A stretch of DNA of 63,914 nt from SFWF01 sp045537915 (GCA_045537915.1 JAZSQK010000054.1:1-63914); one strand, 5' to 3'; positions 25,808-34,525 are shown, counted from the stretch's first letter. Translations and numbers: made by a program. Notes: generated by a model not told the origin, from the letters alone.

Positions 25808-27205
25808 TTAAAACAAACTTTTAAACCAACCTAAAATTGTAAAATTATCTGCAAACGAGAAATTAAGAATTCCTACTACAAATACAACAACAATAATTAT
25901 AGGTAAAACATAGGTAAGGTAGGGGCGCATCCATTTTTGAAGTTTCAAGCCTTTTCCAGAGTTTGCTTCAGAAATAAAATTATCAAAACCCCATCCCTTT
26001 TTGCTGACACAGAAAAGCACATAGCAAAGGGCGCCAAGCGGCAAACAACAGTAGCTTACAATAAAATCTTCAAGATCAAGCACAGAAGACCCGGACGCAA
26101 AAGGAACAAAATCTGACCAAAGATTGAAACCGAGAGCACACGGCACTGACAAAATCAAAACTGCAATTCCACAAATAATACATGCTTTTGCTCTTCCCCA
26201 ACCGGTAAGCTCACGAACACAAGCGAGAATGTTTTCAAAAACCGCAATAATTGTTGAGAATGCGGCAAACACCATAAATAAGAAGAAGAGAGATCCCCAC
26301 CATCTGCCGCCGACCATATTGTTGAAAACCTTTGCCATAGCTACAAACAACAGGCTTGGACCTGCACCGGGCTCAACATCAAATGTAAAGCACGCAGGAA
26401 AAATTATTAGACCTGCAGTAATTGCAACAAAGGTGTCAAGAACTAAAATGTTAACAGACTCTCCCATCAGTGAGCGTTCTTTACCTATATAACTACCAAA
26501 TATAGCCATTGAACCGATACCAAGACTTAATGTAAAGAATGCCTGATTCATTGCACCAACGATAACATTGCCGTCTATCTTTGTAAAATCAGGCTTCAGA
26601 TAAAAGCTAAGACCTTCAGCTGCGCCTTCGAGCGTAAAACTGTTTATTGCAAGAATTATCATAAGCAACAAAAGAGCGGACATCATATATTTCGTTACCC
26701 GCTCAACGCCCTTTTGTAGTCCGAAGGAAAGAATAAGAAAACCTAAAACAACAACAAGAGCCATGAATCCGACAGTAATTGCAGGACTTGAGAGCATATT
26801 GCCAAACAGTTCAGAAGATTCTACATCTGTAATGTCGGTCATTTTCCCCGAAATGAAACCGAAAAAATAATGTATAATCCAACCTGTTACCGATGTGTAA
26901 AACATCATCAACAGAAAATTGGCAATCAGAGCGACATATCCATGATAATGCCATTTTTGTCCGTCTTTTTCAAGTTTCTGATAGAGCTTAACCGGGCTAC
27001 TCTGACTAGCTCTTCCAAGCGAAAATTCCATCACCATAACAGGCAGACCAAGAATAACAAGAAAGAGTAAATATATAAGGACAAAGGCTCCTCCACCGTG
27101 TTGCCCTGCCATCCACGGAAACTTCCAAACGTTACCTACGCCGATAGCACATCCTGCACTAAGCAGTATAAATCCTAATCGACTGCCAAGATGTTCTCTT
27201 TGCAT
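25808..27205 (-). CDS. Sodium-dependent transporter of the NSS (SNF) family
   Basis: This 465-residue protein begins LGSRLGFILLSAGCAIGVGNVWKFPW, the unwound first helix and sodium site of NSS transporters, followed by about 11-12 membrane helices. Bacterial members import amino acids (for example tryptophan, tyrosine or leucine) with Na+. The substrate is not readable. It is monocistronic; the RBS is GAGGGG. Confidence 0.94.
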   Translation of the reverse strand: MQREHLGSRLGFILLSAGCAIGVGNVWKFPWMAGQHGGGAFVLIYLLFLVILGLPVMVMEFSLGRASQSSPVKLYQKLEKDGQKWHYHGYVALIANFLLMMFYTSVTGWIIHYFFGFISGKMTDITDVESSELFGNMLSSPAITVGFMALVVVLGFLILSFGLQKGVERVTKYMMSALLLLMIILAINSFTLEGAAEGLSFYLKPDFTKIDGNVIVGAMNQAFFTLSLGIGSMAIFGSYIGKERSLMGESVNILVLDTFVAITAGLIIFPACFTFDVEPGAGPSLLFVAMAKVFNNMVGGRWWGSLFFLFMVFAAFSTIIAVFENILACVRELTGWGRAKACIICGIAVLILSVPCALGFNLWSDFVPFASGSSVLDLEDFIVSYCCLPLGALCYVLFCVSKKGWGFDNFISEANSGKGLKLQKWMRPYLTYVLPIIIVVVFVVGILNFSFADNFTILGWFKSLF

Positions 27206-27236
27206 AATATCCCCTCTTATAAATCTGATTTCTTGT

Positions 27237-27266
27237 ATTGTATCACACTAAGCACATATCTATCAA
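27237..27266 (-). promoter_or_regulatory. Promoter of the NSS transporter gene
   Basis: TTGATA (27261-27266), 18 bp, TACAAT (27237-27242), with TGTGA before the -10, on the minus strand. The sequence TTAGTGTGATACA is shared with the DUF898 operon promoter at 22000. Confidence 0.5.
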
Positions 27267-27369
27267 GAAAATAATGTGTTAAGGTCTGATATTTGTGTCA
27301 TCTTTTTCGATACTTCATATTATGATATAGAAGTTTAACTTCATTAAATACTTATCAGGAGGTAATCTA

Positions 27370-28200
27370 ATGGCTGAATCCAGAATCGGATTTGAATCGA
27401 CCGATAATTTTAAAGAAGCAGTTTGTATTGATGCCGGAAGAGTGTATGATTCCTGTTGTGACCGTGACTGTCTGGAAGACCTGAGAGTTTATTTTGGCTG
27501 CTCAGGACAGGAAACCATTCAAAACGCCTTGAGTTTAAAAATCAAATGCGCAGAGGTTTTAAATGTAATGATAGATGTTGAACCTGTTAGCTTCAACAGA
27601 GGTTATTATTCTTGCGACCTTACCTTCTTTTTCCTAATAACACTTGATGTATTTACTTCACCTCACTGTATGCCGACCGAAGTAAAAGGTATTGCAGTAT
27701 TCAACAAAAAGGTTATTCTCTTCGGAAGCGAAGGAAACGTAAGAATCTTTTCAAATATGACTTCAGTAGAGGATGAAAACGATCCTCAACTCTATCAGAC
27801 AACAAATATGCCCCGCTGTGTAGTACAGGCGGTTGATCCTATTGCCCTTTCCGCCAGAATCGGCGAGGTCCGAGACTGCTACGAAAATCTTTGCCGAATT
27901 CCCAGTGGAATATCACAGTATATTGGCTCCCCGGTTATGACCGAACTGCCTAACGGAGCGCCTGCGGTATATGTAACACTTGGTCTGTTTACAGTAGTAC
28001 AGCTTATAAGAAATGTTCAGATGCTGGTGCCCGTATATGACTTCTGCATTCCCGAAAAACAGTGTGATAATACCTGTGACCAACCTTGCGATGTGTTTAG
28101 AAAAATAAAATTCCCAACCGACGACTTCTTCCCTCCTCAATCCCTTGCTTGCGGCTCTGACAGCGCCTTTAATTGTTGCAAAGAAAAAAAGTCTGACTGA
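27370..28200 (+). CDS. Conserved cysteine-rich protein of unknown function, possibly spore-associated
   Basis: This 276-residue protein has no signal peptide and at least 20 Cys in pairs, such as YDSCCDRDCLEDLRVYF near residues 27-43 and CDNTCDQPCD near 230-240. The N-terminal segment with YDSC and DCLEDL resembles proteins common in spore-forming Clostridia, some with SPOCS-type (DUF3794) domains, but I cannot assign a named family. The high Cys content and the sporulation gene content of the region make a coat or mother-cell role a guess. It is monocistronic with RBS AGGAGG. Confidence 0.65.
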   Translation: MAESRIGFESTDNFKEAVCIDAGRVYDSCCDRDCLEDLRVYFGCSGQETIQNALSLKIKCAEVLNVMIDVEPVSFNRGYYSCDLTFFFLITLDVFTSPHCMPTEVKGIAVFNKKVILFGSEGNVRIFSNMTSVEDENDPQLYQTTNMPRCVVQAVDPIALSARIGEVRDCYENLCRIPSGISQYIGSPVMTELPNGAPAVYVTLGLFTVVQLIRNVQMLVPVYDFCIPEKQCDNTCDQPCDVFRKIKFPTDDFFPPQSLACGSDSAFNCCKEKKSD

Positions 28201-28206
28201 TAATGC

Positions 28207-28230
28207 GCATCCCGAATAATTTCGGGATGC
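28207..28230 (+). terminator. Hairpin after the cysteine-rich gene
   Basis: GCATCCCGAA and TTCGGGATGC form a perfect 10-bp stem with loop TAAT. The T-run after it is weak (AATTATTGTT). Confidence 0.6.
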
Positions 28231-28256
28231 AATTATTGTTGTATACTATAACCACA

Positions 28257-28388
28257 TTATCCTAAACGCCCTGAAAAGAATGCTGCACCAAAAAAGCCTA
28301 TCAGCACAAGAATAATACAAAGCGCAGTTATAAACGCAGATTTCAAAAATAGCTTGAAGCCAGTTATCTGAGTCTTTTGTTTATCCAT
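28257..28388 (-). CDS. Small single-helix membrane protein, 43 aa
   Basis: An ATG at 28388 behind GGAAGTGAT opens a 43-codon frame. The product is MDKQKTQITGFKLF then a basic turn, about 20 hydrophobic residues (FITALCIILVLIGFFGAAFF) and a short SGRLG tail. The layout of a charged cytosolic N-terminus and one membrane helix is that of a real small membrane protein and not of random sequence. It fills an otherwise empty gap and is convergent with the cysteine-rich gene. Its function is unknown. Confidence 0.5.
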   Translation of the reverse strand: MDKQKTQITGFKLFLKSAFITALCIILVLIGFFGAAFFSGRLG

Positions 28389-28397
28389 TACATCACT

Positions 28398-28426
28398 TCC
28401 GAAACATAATAACATAGTGATATAAT
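28398..28426 (+). promoter_or_regulatory. Possible promoter of the mecA-like gene
   Basis: TATAAT at 28421-28426 is preceded by GTGA (extended -10), but the -35 region is poor. It sits 38 bp before the start codon. Confidence 0.4.
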
Positions 28427-28463
28427 GGTCCTATTTTTATTTTTTTATTCACGGAGGGATAAA

Positions 28464-29021
28464 ATGTTCGCAAGTAAGATTTCATCTCGGAAGCTTAAAA
28501 TCACGCTTGACAGTAAAGAATCTGCAGAATTGATTAACAGATTGTATAAGGTGCCACGAGATAATTTGCAGTTAAAGCATATTTTGCGTATATTACTTTC
28601 AAAGGCTGCCGCAAAGACAGATTTTACTTTAGACTGCGAACGAATATATGTTGAACTTTTTCCCTCTGTAAATAGCGGTTTGATAATTTTCTTCACTAAA
28701 TATCCACAGGTAAAAAAATACAGACTGAATTCAGCAAAGGTATTTAAATATCTTCTCGAATTTTCTGACAGCGATTCTGTTATAAGAGCGGCAAAAGCTT
28801 TTGCGGCGCAAAAAAAAGACTGCTTTCAAAGCAGTCTTTTCAAAAAGCAAGACAAATATTATCTTATTATTTCCTGTAAAACAGGTATCCCTATTACGTA
28901 TGCTCTGCTAACAGAATTTGCCGACCGATGCGTATGCTCACATACGGCGTCAGCTATCGTTAGTGAATACGGCAAAAAGATACTGTCAGAAAATGCGGTA
29001 GATTTACTTGCTAAAATCTAA
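28464..29021 (+). CDS. MecA-like adaptor protein
   Basis: This 185-residue protein has a weak N-terminal MecA region (KLKITLDSKES) and a clearer C-terminal half, with FSDSDSVIRAAKAF, KQDKYYLIIS and AIVSEYGKKILSENAVDLL, which matches the end of MecA adaptors (EYG, DNAI). MecA presents proteins to ClpC/ClpP and controls competence and other regulators. The start was set at the ATG at 28464 behind GGAGGG; a longer frame from 28425 lacks a ribosome site. Its last 4 bases overlap the convergent rpe stop. A terminator-like hairpin lies inside the coding region. Confidence 0.7.
   Translation: MFASKISSRKLKITLDSKESAELINRLYKVPRDNLQLKHILRILLSKAAAKTDFTLDCERIYVELFPSVNSGLIIFFTKYPQVKKYRLNSAKVFKYLLEFSDSDSVIRAAKAFAAQKKDCFQSSLFKKQDKYYLIISCKTGIPITYALLTEFADRCVCSHTASAIVSEYGKKILSENAVDLLAKI
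28814..28840. other. Terminator-like hairpin inside the mecA-like coding region
   Basis: AAAAGACTGCTTT and AAAGCAGTCTTTT are perfect 13-base arms around one C. On both strands the GC-containing stem is followed by T4, as in an intrinsic terminator, yet the reading frame continues through it. Confidence 0.6.
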
Positions 29022-29665
29022 CCTAACGCTTTAAGAGCCTTTACCCTATTATTTAAGTCTTCAGAGCCTATAATATAACTTCCGGCAACCAAAACGGTAA
29101 CTCCGGCTTCAACTGCAAGTGGAGCAGTTTCGGCATTAATTCCGCCGTCAATTTCAATCTCAACATCCAGTCCCAGACGTTCAATTTCTTTCTTCAAGGC
29201 AGCTACCTTCACAAGGGATTCGGGCATAAACTTCTGTCCACCGAAGCCAGGCTCTACCGACATAACAAGCACCATATCACAAAGCGGCAAAAACTCAAAA
29301 ATATCTTCCGCTTTAGTTGCCGGTTTAATAGTGAGGCAAGACTTACAGCCAAGTGCACGGATTTCCTTTAAGGTTTCTGCAACATCTGAACCTGCTTCAT
29401 AGTGGAAGCCGAGCCAGTCGGAAACCGCAGCAAAGTCCTTAATATATCTATGAGGACGGTCAATCATCAGATGAACATCAAGAGGAATATCTGTGTGAGA
29501 TCTGATAGACTTGATAAGCGGAACACCAAAACTCATATTTGGAACAAAGTTGCCATCCATTACGTCAACGTGAAGCATATCAACCCCTGCTTCTTTAAGG
29601 TCAGCAAGGTCTTTTTTAAACTCAAGAAAATCTCCTGACAAAATTGAGGGAGAAATTTTTACCAT
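29018..29665 (-). CDS. rpe: Ribulose-phosphate 3-epimerase
   Basis: This 215-residue TIM barrel begins KISPSILSGDFLEF and has MLHVDVMDGNFVPNMSFG, DVHLMIDRPHRYI, VMSVEPGFGGQKF and EIDGGIN, all the metal and phosphate-binding blocks of Rpe. It interconverts ribulose 5-phosphate and xylulose 5-phosphate in the pentose phosphate pathway. It is monocistronic with its own promoter and converges on the mecA-like gene with a 4-bp overlap. Confidence 0.97.
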   Translation of the reverse strand: MVKISPSILSGDFLEFKKDLADLKEAGVDMLHVDVMDGNFVPNMSFGVPLIKSIRSHTDIPLDVHLMIDRPHRYIKDFAAVSDWLGFHYEAGSDVAETLKEIRALGCKSCLTIKPATKAEDIFEFLPLCDMVLVMSVEPGFGGQKFMPESLVKVAALKKEIERLGLDVEIEIDGGINAETAPLAVEAGVTVLVAGSYIIGSEDLNNRVKALKALG

Positions 29666-29703
29666 AATCTAACATCCTTTCAAATAGATCACATAACGCA
29701 AAT

Positions 29704-29732
29704 ATTCTAATACAAAAACCTGCTATTGTCAA
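29704..29732 (-). promoter_or_regulatory. Promoter of rpe
   Basis: TTGACA (29727-29732), 17 bp, TAGAAT (29704-29709) on the minus strand, about 40 bp from the start codon. Confidence 0.75.
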
Positions 29733-29750
29733 TGAAATTAACCTTTAAAC

Positions 29751-29779
29751 TTGAATTTATCAGAAGATAGATATATAAT
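29751..29779 (+). promoter_or_regulatory. Promoter of azlCD
   Basis: TTGAAT (29751-29756), 17 bp, TATAAT (29774-29779), 33 bp before the chosen azlC start. Confidence 0.65.
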
Positions 29780-29812
29780 ACTGGGTAGAATTTAACTAAA
29801 GTGCGTGATGTT

Positions 29813-30526
29813 ATGAAAAACAACAGGTATATCAGGGGTATTTTAGACGGTTTGCCGATTGGCATAGGTTATTTTGCTGTTTCCTTTGCTTTTGGAATTT
29901 CGGCAGTTCAGTCAGGTCTAAGCTGGCTTGAGGCCTTACTGATTTCTGCAACAAATCTAACCTCTGCGGGACAGGTTGCCGGACTCCCTATAATTGCTAC
30001 TTCAGGAAGCCTTGCAGAAATGATAGTTACTCAACTGATTATTAACTCAAGGTACTCATTAATGTCTGTATCAATGTCACAGAAATTCTCAAAAAACATC
30101 TCTTTGCTTGACCGTTTTCTTATTGCCTTTGGTAATACCGATGAAATCTTCGGCGTGGCTATATCACAGAAAGATTGTCTTGAGAAAAGCTATATGTACG
30201 GACTGATACTCACTCCTTATATCGGTTGGAGTACAGGAACGCTTATAGGCGCTGTTGCAGGAAATATTCTTCCGGCTATCATTGTGTCGTCTCTCGGCCT
30301 TGCAATCTACGGAATGTTTATTGCAATTGTCGTACCTGTCGTTAAAAAGGAATCTTCAACCGCTCTGTGCGTATTGATTGCTGTACTGCTCAGCTGTGCC
30401 TTCAGGTATATCCCCACACTTGGTTCAGTTCCAAGCGGATTTGTCACGATAATTTGCGCCGTCGTCCCCTCGGCAATTTTTGCAGTTGCGGCGCCACTCA
30501 AAACGGAGGTGTCTGCAGATGATTAG
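29813..30526 (+). CDS. azlC: AzlC family permease subunit
   Basis: This protein of about 237 residues begins RGILDGLPIGIGYFAVSFAFGI, typical of AzlC, followed by about 7-8 membrane helices. AzlC with AzlD forms an exporter of branched-chain amino acids and analogues. The ATG at 29813 was chosen; a GTG at 29801 is the alternative and neither has a strong ribosome site. The azlD start lies within its last codons, so the pair is translated together. Confidence 0.9.
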   Translation: MKNNRYIRGILDGLPIGIGYFAVSFAFGISAVQSGLSWLEALLISATNLTSAGQVAGLPIIATSGSLAEMIVTQLIINSRYSLMSVSMSQKFSKNISLLDRFLIAFGNTDEIFGVAISQKDCLEKSYMYGLILTPYIGWSTGTLIGAVAGNILPAIIVSSLGLAIYGMFIAIVVPVVKKESSTALCVLIAVLLSCAFRYIPTLGSVPSGFVTIICAVVPSAIFAVAAPLKTEVSADD

Positions 30527-30836
30527 TGATAATTTTTTTATTTACCTGTTATGTATGGCAGGTGTTACCTATCTTGTCAGAATGCTTCCTATGGTAGTAT
30601 TCAAAAAGAAAATAACAAACAGATATGTGCTTTCGTTTCTGCATTACATACCCTACACCGTTCTGAGCGCAATGACAATACCTGCAATCTTTTACGCCGC
30701 AAACCCAATACCTGCAATCGTCGGATTTATAGTTGCAGTTACTGTAGCTCTATTCAATAAAGGATTGGTTCAAGTAGCCGCACTCTCATGTGTAGGCGTA
30801 TTGATAACCGAGCTGATAGTTCAATATCTTATATAA
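30519..30836 (+). CDS. azlD: AzlD family permease subunit
   Basis: This protein of about 105 residues has four hydrophobic helices and the MAGVTYLVRMLPM motif near residues 11-23, typical of AzlD. The ATG at 30519 is preceded by GGAGG located inside azlC, and the two frames overlap by 8 bases. It works with AzlC in export of branched-chain amino acids. Confidence 0.9.
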   Translation: MISDNFFIYLLCMAGVTYLVRMLPMVVFKKKITNRYVLSFLHYIPYTVLSAMTIPAIFYAANPIPAIVGFIVAVTVALFNKGLVQVAALSCVGVLITELIVQYLI

Positions 30837-30872
30837 GTAAAAAGCCGTCAGTTAACTGACGGCTTCCTTTTT
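30836..30872. terminator. Bidirectional terminator between azlD and the PBP gene
   Basis: AAGCCGTCAGTT and AACTGACGGCTT form a 12-base perfect palindrome at 30842-30865, with T-runs on both sides. Confidence 0.9.
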
Positions 30873-33258
30873 ATTCATTGCTTGTATTATTTTCGCTTGA
30901 GGTCTGTTCTTCTGAAGACTGTTGTTCTTCTGACGACTCTGCAGATGATGCCTCCTCAGAAGAAGATTCAACCGAACTCGGAGGGTTGAGATAGTCCTGA
31001 ACACCCTGCTGTGTATTTACATCTATCTCGTGTCCGCCGTGTTTACTGCAAACCTTTTGACCTGTCATCTTATACCAACCGTAGCCTCCTACAGGACAAG
31101 CATCGGTTGCCAACTCTCCGGTATCGACGCAATAAATTCTGCACTGAACATACCTACTGTCGACAAAGGTCTTTGCCGGAAGGTCTTTATGAATTTGTGA
31201 CATAACATTACCCCACATTTTCATAGCAATACCCGACTGAGAAATCGACTGCTGTTGATCGTAACCGCACCAGCAAGATGCAACATAATAAGGTGTGCCA
31301 CCAACAAACCAAAGGTCGTTTTCGTTATTCGAAGTACCTGTCTTTGCATAAATCTTCATGTGAGGAACATACGAACCTGCGCCACGACCTGTACCGCTTC
31401 CCCCGTAAACAACATTCTGTAAAAGATGATTCATTATAGTGGCAGTATCTTCACTGAGCGCAACTGTCGGTTGAGTATTGTGTGATGCAATAAGAGTGTC
31501 ATACTGGTCGTATAGTTCGACAAATGTACTTGGCTCATAGTAAAGACCGTTGTTACCAAACACAGCATATGCCGCTGCCGACTCTACTGTTGTAAGACCG
31601 CCGTTGGTACCACCCATTCCAAGAGGAGAATAGTTGATATCGTTTGAGTTGAGTGTTGTAACACCCAGTTTCTGTGTTAGGAAGTCATATGAGGCCTTCG
31701 GTGTCAACAGGTCAACAAGATATACGGGTATAGTGTTTACCGATCGTTCAAGCGCATACTTAACCGTAATATTTCCCCAGAATGAACCATACCAGTTAAC
31801 CGGATACCAATTACCGTACATTGTTTTCTTATCGTTAACAATAGAAGAATAGGTAATGAGGTCCTTTTCAAGAGCCGGAGCGTATGCTGCTATAGGCTTC
31901 ATAGTAGAACCGGGTTGCCTAATAGACATTGTTGCTCGGTTAAGACCTCTGTTTTCAGTCTTTTCTCCTATACCTCCGACAAGACCTTTGATGTGTCCCT
32001 CATAATCCATTACAGTCATTGAACCCTGAAGCTTTGCATCATTTTTACCTGCGAGAGCGTAGGCTGTATCAGTAAAGACATTTTCAAGACTTGCCTGTAT
32101 CTTGGGATCAAGAGATGCATAAATCTTATATCCGCCGTTGTAGAAGTTCTTAGCAGCATGGGCTTCCTCATATCCGTAAACATCCATAATTGTTTGAATA
32201 ACCTCATCAATCAGGGCGTCAACAAAATATGAATTGATCTCAGTTTCCTTAAGAACAGAATCATCGGCAACGACATTTAGTTCCTCGCTAACCGCTTCAT
32301 CATACTCTTCCTTAGTAATATAACCTTGGTCATACATCTCATAAAGAACATCATTTCGACGATCAAGATTGTTTTCGGGATTCTTATCCGGACGATAGTA
32401 TTCGGGAGATTTGGTTATTGCTGCAAGAGAAGCGCACTCAGCCAATGTGAGTTGATTTATATTTTTCCCGAAATAATATTCTGCCGGGACCTCGACTCCG
32501 CACATACCCTTACCCATTGAGACGGTGTTCATATAACACTCAATAATGGTTTCCTTGGTGTATTTACCTTCGAGATACCTTGCTCTCATAATTTCTCTTA
32601 CCTTACGACTGGCCTTCTGGTCCTTGTCAGATGTAAGATTTTTTACGAGCTGCTGTGTAATTGTCGAACCGCCGAACTTACTTCTCATTGGGAAAACCAT
32701 GTTGACCAGAGCACCAAAGGTTCTCTTCCAGTCAACACCGTCGTGATCCATAAAGCGCTTATCCTCGATAGCAATAAAAGCATTGGCAAGATTCTGCGGA
32801 ATTCCGGTGTAACTTGGATCCTTTGCTATTGCCTTTTCCTTGTTATAATCCACCCAGATACGATTATCTTCACCGTGAAGACGTTGATACTCTTCCCATC
32901 CGCCGTCTTCATTCTGGACATAGATGGTTGTTGTGTAACTGAGTTCAAGATTATTAAGGTCTTCATCCATGGTTCCGTCTACAAAAGCAAATACGTAAAC
33001 AAGCAGTGTTCCTGCAACAAGACAACCTGTAATCAGAAATACAAGAAAAGAGGTAAGCAGAACCTTAACCAAATTTGCCCTGCAAAAGAACTTTTTCTTA
33101 ACGGTTTTGCCCTTTGCATCATTTTTAACATCAAAACTATTGTAATCTGTTTGATCTTCTTCCGTAGCGAAACTGTTTAAATCAAAAACCTCGGAGTCAT
33201 TACTCGATAAATCAAAATTGTCATTATTATTAAATTTTTCGAAATCTTTATTCTCCAA
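30871..33258 (-). CDS. Class A penicillin-binding protein (PBP1A family)
   Basis: This protein of about 795 residues has an acidic cytosolic tail (1-55) and a membrane anchor (about 64-90). A GT51 glycosyltransferase follows with AIEDKRFMDHDG (catalytic Glu about 165) and QLVKNL. The transpeptidase has S-x2-K (Ser451, GSTMKP), SVN (506-508) and KTG (640-642). A Ser/Glu-rich tail ends the protein. It polymerises and cross-links peptidoglycan outside the membrane. The TTG at 33258 was preferred as start because GAGGTGA lies 5 bases upstream; the GTG at 33267 is part of that ribosome site. Confidence 0.95.
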   Translation of the reverse strand: MENKDFEKFNNNDNFDLSSNDSEVFDLNSFATEEDQTDYNSFDVKNDAKGKTVKKKFFCRANLVKVLLTSFLVFLITGCLVAGTLLVYVFAFVDGTMDEDLNNLELSYTTTIYVQNEDGGWEEYQRLHGEDNRIWVDYNKEKAIAKDPSYTGIPQNLANAFIAIEDKRFMDHDGVDWKRTFGALVNMVFPMRSKFGGSTITQQLVKNLTSDKDQKASRKVREIMRARYLEGKYTKETIIECYMNTVSMGKGMCGVEVPAEYYFGKNINQLTLAECASLAAITKSPEYYRPDKNPENNLDRRNDVLYEMYDQGYITKEEYDEAVSEELNVVADDSVLKETEINSYFVDALIDEVIQTIMDVYGYEEAHAAKNFYNGGYKIYASLDPKIQASLENVFTDTAYALAGKNDAKLQGSMTVMDYEGHIKGLVGGIGEKTENRGLNRATMSIRQPGSTMKPIAAYAPALEKDLITYSSIVNDKKTMYGNWYPVNWYGSFWGNITVKYALERSVNTIPVYLVDLLTPKASYDFLTQKLGVTTLNSNDINYSPLGMGGTNGGLTTVESAAAYAVFGNNGLYYEPSTFVELYDQYDTLIASHNTQPTVALSEDTATIMNHLLQNVVYGGSGTGRGAGSYVPHMKIYAKTGTSNNENDLWFVGGTPYYVASCWCGYDQQQSISQSGIAMKMWGNVMSQIHKDLPAKTFVDSRYVQCRIYCVDTGELATDACPVGGYGWYKMTGQKVCSKHGGHEIDVNTQQGVQDYLNPPSSVESSSEEASSAESSEEQQSSEEQTSSENNTSNE

Positions 33259-33355
33259 GAAAATCACCTCACGATGAAATTTTTAACTATTATAGCATAT
33301 TTTACACAAAAAATGGTAACAATTTTTTTACAAATAATTTTTGGGTGGTTTTATA

Positions 33356-33661
33356 TTGAGAATTCTACTTGCAATTATGATGATTATGACTTCGGTTTTG
33401 TTTGGCGTTAAATTGACTACAGAATATGAAAATGCTGACAATTTGGAAAATCGGAACAGTTCCCAAACTTCTGCAATTAAATTTGTTGTAAAGTATTCTG
33501 ATGGCTATGTAAAGCTTTTTGAAGGCGAAAATGTCATTGAAACCTTTAGCGAGGTAAACTACACTCTACTGCCTCCGATTGACCAAGAGAATCTTTCCAG
33601 CGGTATTGAGTTTGAAAATCTTGAGGATGCATATCAGCTTATTGAGGATTTCGACGGTTGA
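33356..33661 (+). CDS. BofC-like small protein with N-terminal membrane helix
   Basis: This protein of about 101 residues has an N-terminal hydrophobic segment (LRILLAIMMIMTSVLFGV). It is followed by a small domain with VVKYSDGYVKLFEGEN, YTLLPPIDQENLSSGIEF and LIEDFDG. That pattern (a self-standing K-Y-x-G-x-V-x-L-F strand, then LP-x-x-D-x-x-x-L-x-x-GI) is seen in Clostridial proteins annotated with a BofC C-terminal domain. BofC controls SpoIVB in Bacillus; the role here is unproven. The TTG at 33356 follows GGGTGG by 7 bases and was preferred over the TTG at 33341. Confidence 0.55.
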   Translation: MRILLAIMMIMTSVLFGVKLTTEYENADNLENRNSSQTSAIKFVVKYSDGYVKLFEGENVIETFSEVNYTLLPPIDQENLSSGIEFENLEDAYQLIEDFDG

Positions 33662-33686
33662 CTTTTATAGTACAATTTTGTATAAT
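33658..33686 (+). promoter_or_regulatory. Promoter of the DUF4364 gene
   Basis: TTGACT (33658-33663), 17 bp, TATAAT (33681-33686). The -35 box overlaps the stop codon of the BofC-like gene. Confidence 0.7.
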
Positions 33687-33739
33687 TATTACCAGGATAT
33701 TCTTTAGATTTTCCTTAAAAGTTACGTGGAGGGATCCAT

Positions 33740-34288
33740 ATGGAACGTGACGCAATTTCCGCAAATGTATCAAAGGGCGGACTAAAAAACACAACGGAAA
33801 TCAAAATTCTGGTTTTATATCTTCTTATGAATATTGATGAGCCTATTCCTGCTGCTCAGATTGCGAATTTGCTTCATATGAACGGAATTGCAAACACATT
33901 TGAGGTTAGTGACGCTTTTGTTCAGCTTTCAAAGAATGAACTAATTTTTGAAACCGACGATTCGTCAGATTCCTTTATGATTTCTGACAAAGGCCGAGAT
34001 GCAGGACAGACCTTACAGTCAAGGGTTCCCTTTACGGTTAGAGAAAAATCAATTGCTATAGCAAAAAAAATGCTTGAGCGCAACAGACATATTAAGGAAA
34101 CAGATATCTCTGTGATTCACGATGAAAACGGTATTTTTATAACCTGCTCTGCACTTGAAAAGGATAAAAAAATCATGAGCTTTACCCTTCAGGTTACGGA
34201 TGATGATCAGGTGCTAAAAATTAAGGAAAATTTTTTGGATGATCCTGCTTTGGTATATAGAACTCTCATTGATATGCTAACTAAGTAA
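33740..34288 (+). CDS. DUF4364 family protein (winged-helix-like)
   Basis: This 182-residue protein has an N-terminal winged-helix-like part (EIKILVLYLLMNIDEPIPAAQIANLL, about 20-45) and ELIFETDDSSDSFMISDKGRDAGQTL, then a basic C-terminal half. It matches the DUF4364 family common in Clostridia. It is probably a DNA-binding regulator, but no target is known. The RBS is GGAGGG. It has its own promoter and terminator. Confidence 0.82.
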   Translation: MERDAISANVSKGGLKNTTEIKILVLYLLMNIDEPIPAAQIANLLHMNGIANTFEVSDAFVQLSKNELIFETDDSSDSFMISDKGRDAGQTLQSRVPFTVREKSIAIAKKMLERNRHIKETDISVIHDENGIFITCSALEKDKKIMSFTLQVTDDDQVLKIKENFLDDPALVYRTLIDMLTK

Positions 34289-34320
34289 ACAGACCGGACA
34301 AGAAGTTCGGTTTGTTTTTT
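34289..34320 (+). terminator. Terminator after the DUF4364 gene
   Basis: ACAGACCGGA pairs with TTCGGTTTGT (two G-U) and six T follow. Confidence 0.85.
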
Positions 34321-34369
34321 ATCCTTTAGTTGACAAACTTCGACATGATATTGTAAAATGTTTCTGTAA

Positions 34370-34404
34370 ATAAAAACAGCCTCGACGCTGACGGTCGAAG
34401 CTGT
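34370..34404 (-). terminator. Terminator after tRNA-Thr
   Basis: ACAGCTTCGAC pairs with GTCGAGGCTGT (one G-U) on the minus strand and is followed by TTTTTATTT. Confidence 0.85.
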
Positions 34405-34408
34405 ATTA

Positions 34409-34483
34409 TGGAGCTGGAGATGGGATTTGAACCCACGGCCTATTGATTACGAATCAATTGCGCTACCACTGCGCCACTCCAGC
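34409..34483 (-). tRNA. tRNA-Thr (anticodon CGT), CCA encoded
   Basis: A complete cloverleaf of 75 nt is present. The acceptor is GCTGGAG/CTCCAGC, the D stem GCGC/GCGC, and the anticodon stem ATTGA/TCAAT with loop TTCGTAA (anticodon CGT, reading ACG). The T arm is GTGGG TTCAAAT CCCAT, followed by discriminator T and an encoded CCA. A consensus promoter lies directly upstream and a terminator downstream. Confidence 0.96.
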
Positions 34484-34496
34484 ATTTGACCATACA

Positions 34497-34525
34497 AGTA
34501 TAACAATTGTTTTGTTTTAAGTCAA
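34497..34525 (-). promoter_or_regulatory. Promoter of tRNA-Thr
   Basis: TTGACT (34520-34525), 17 bp, TATACT (34497-34502), 13 bp from the tRNA 5' end on the minus strand. Confidence 0.85.
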
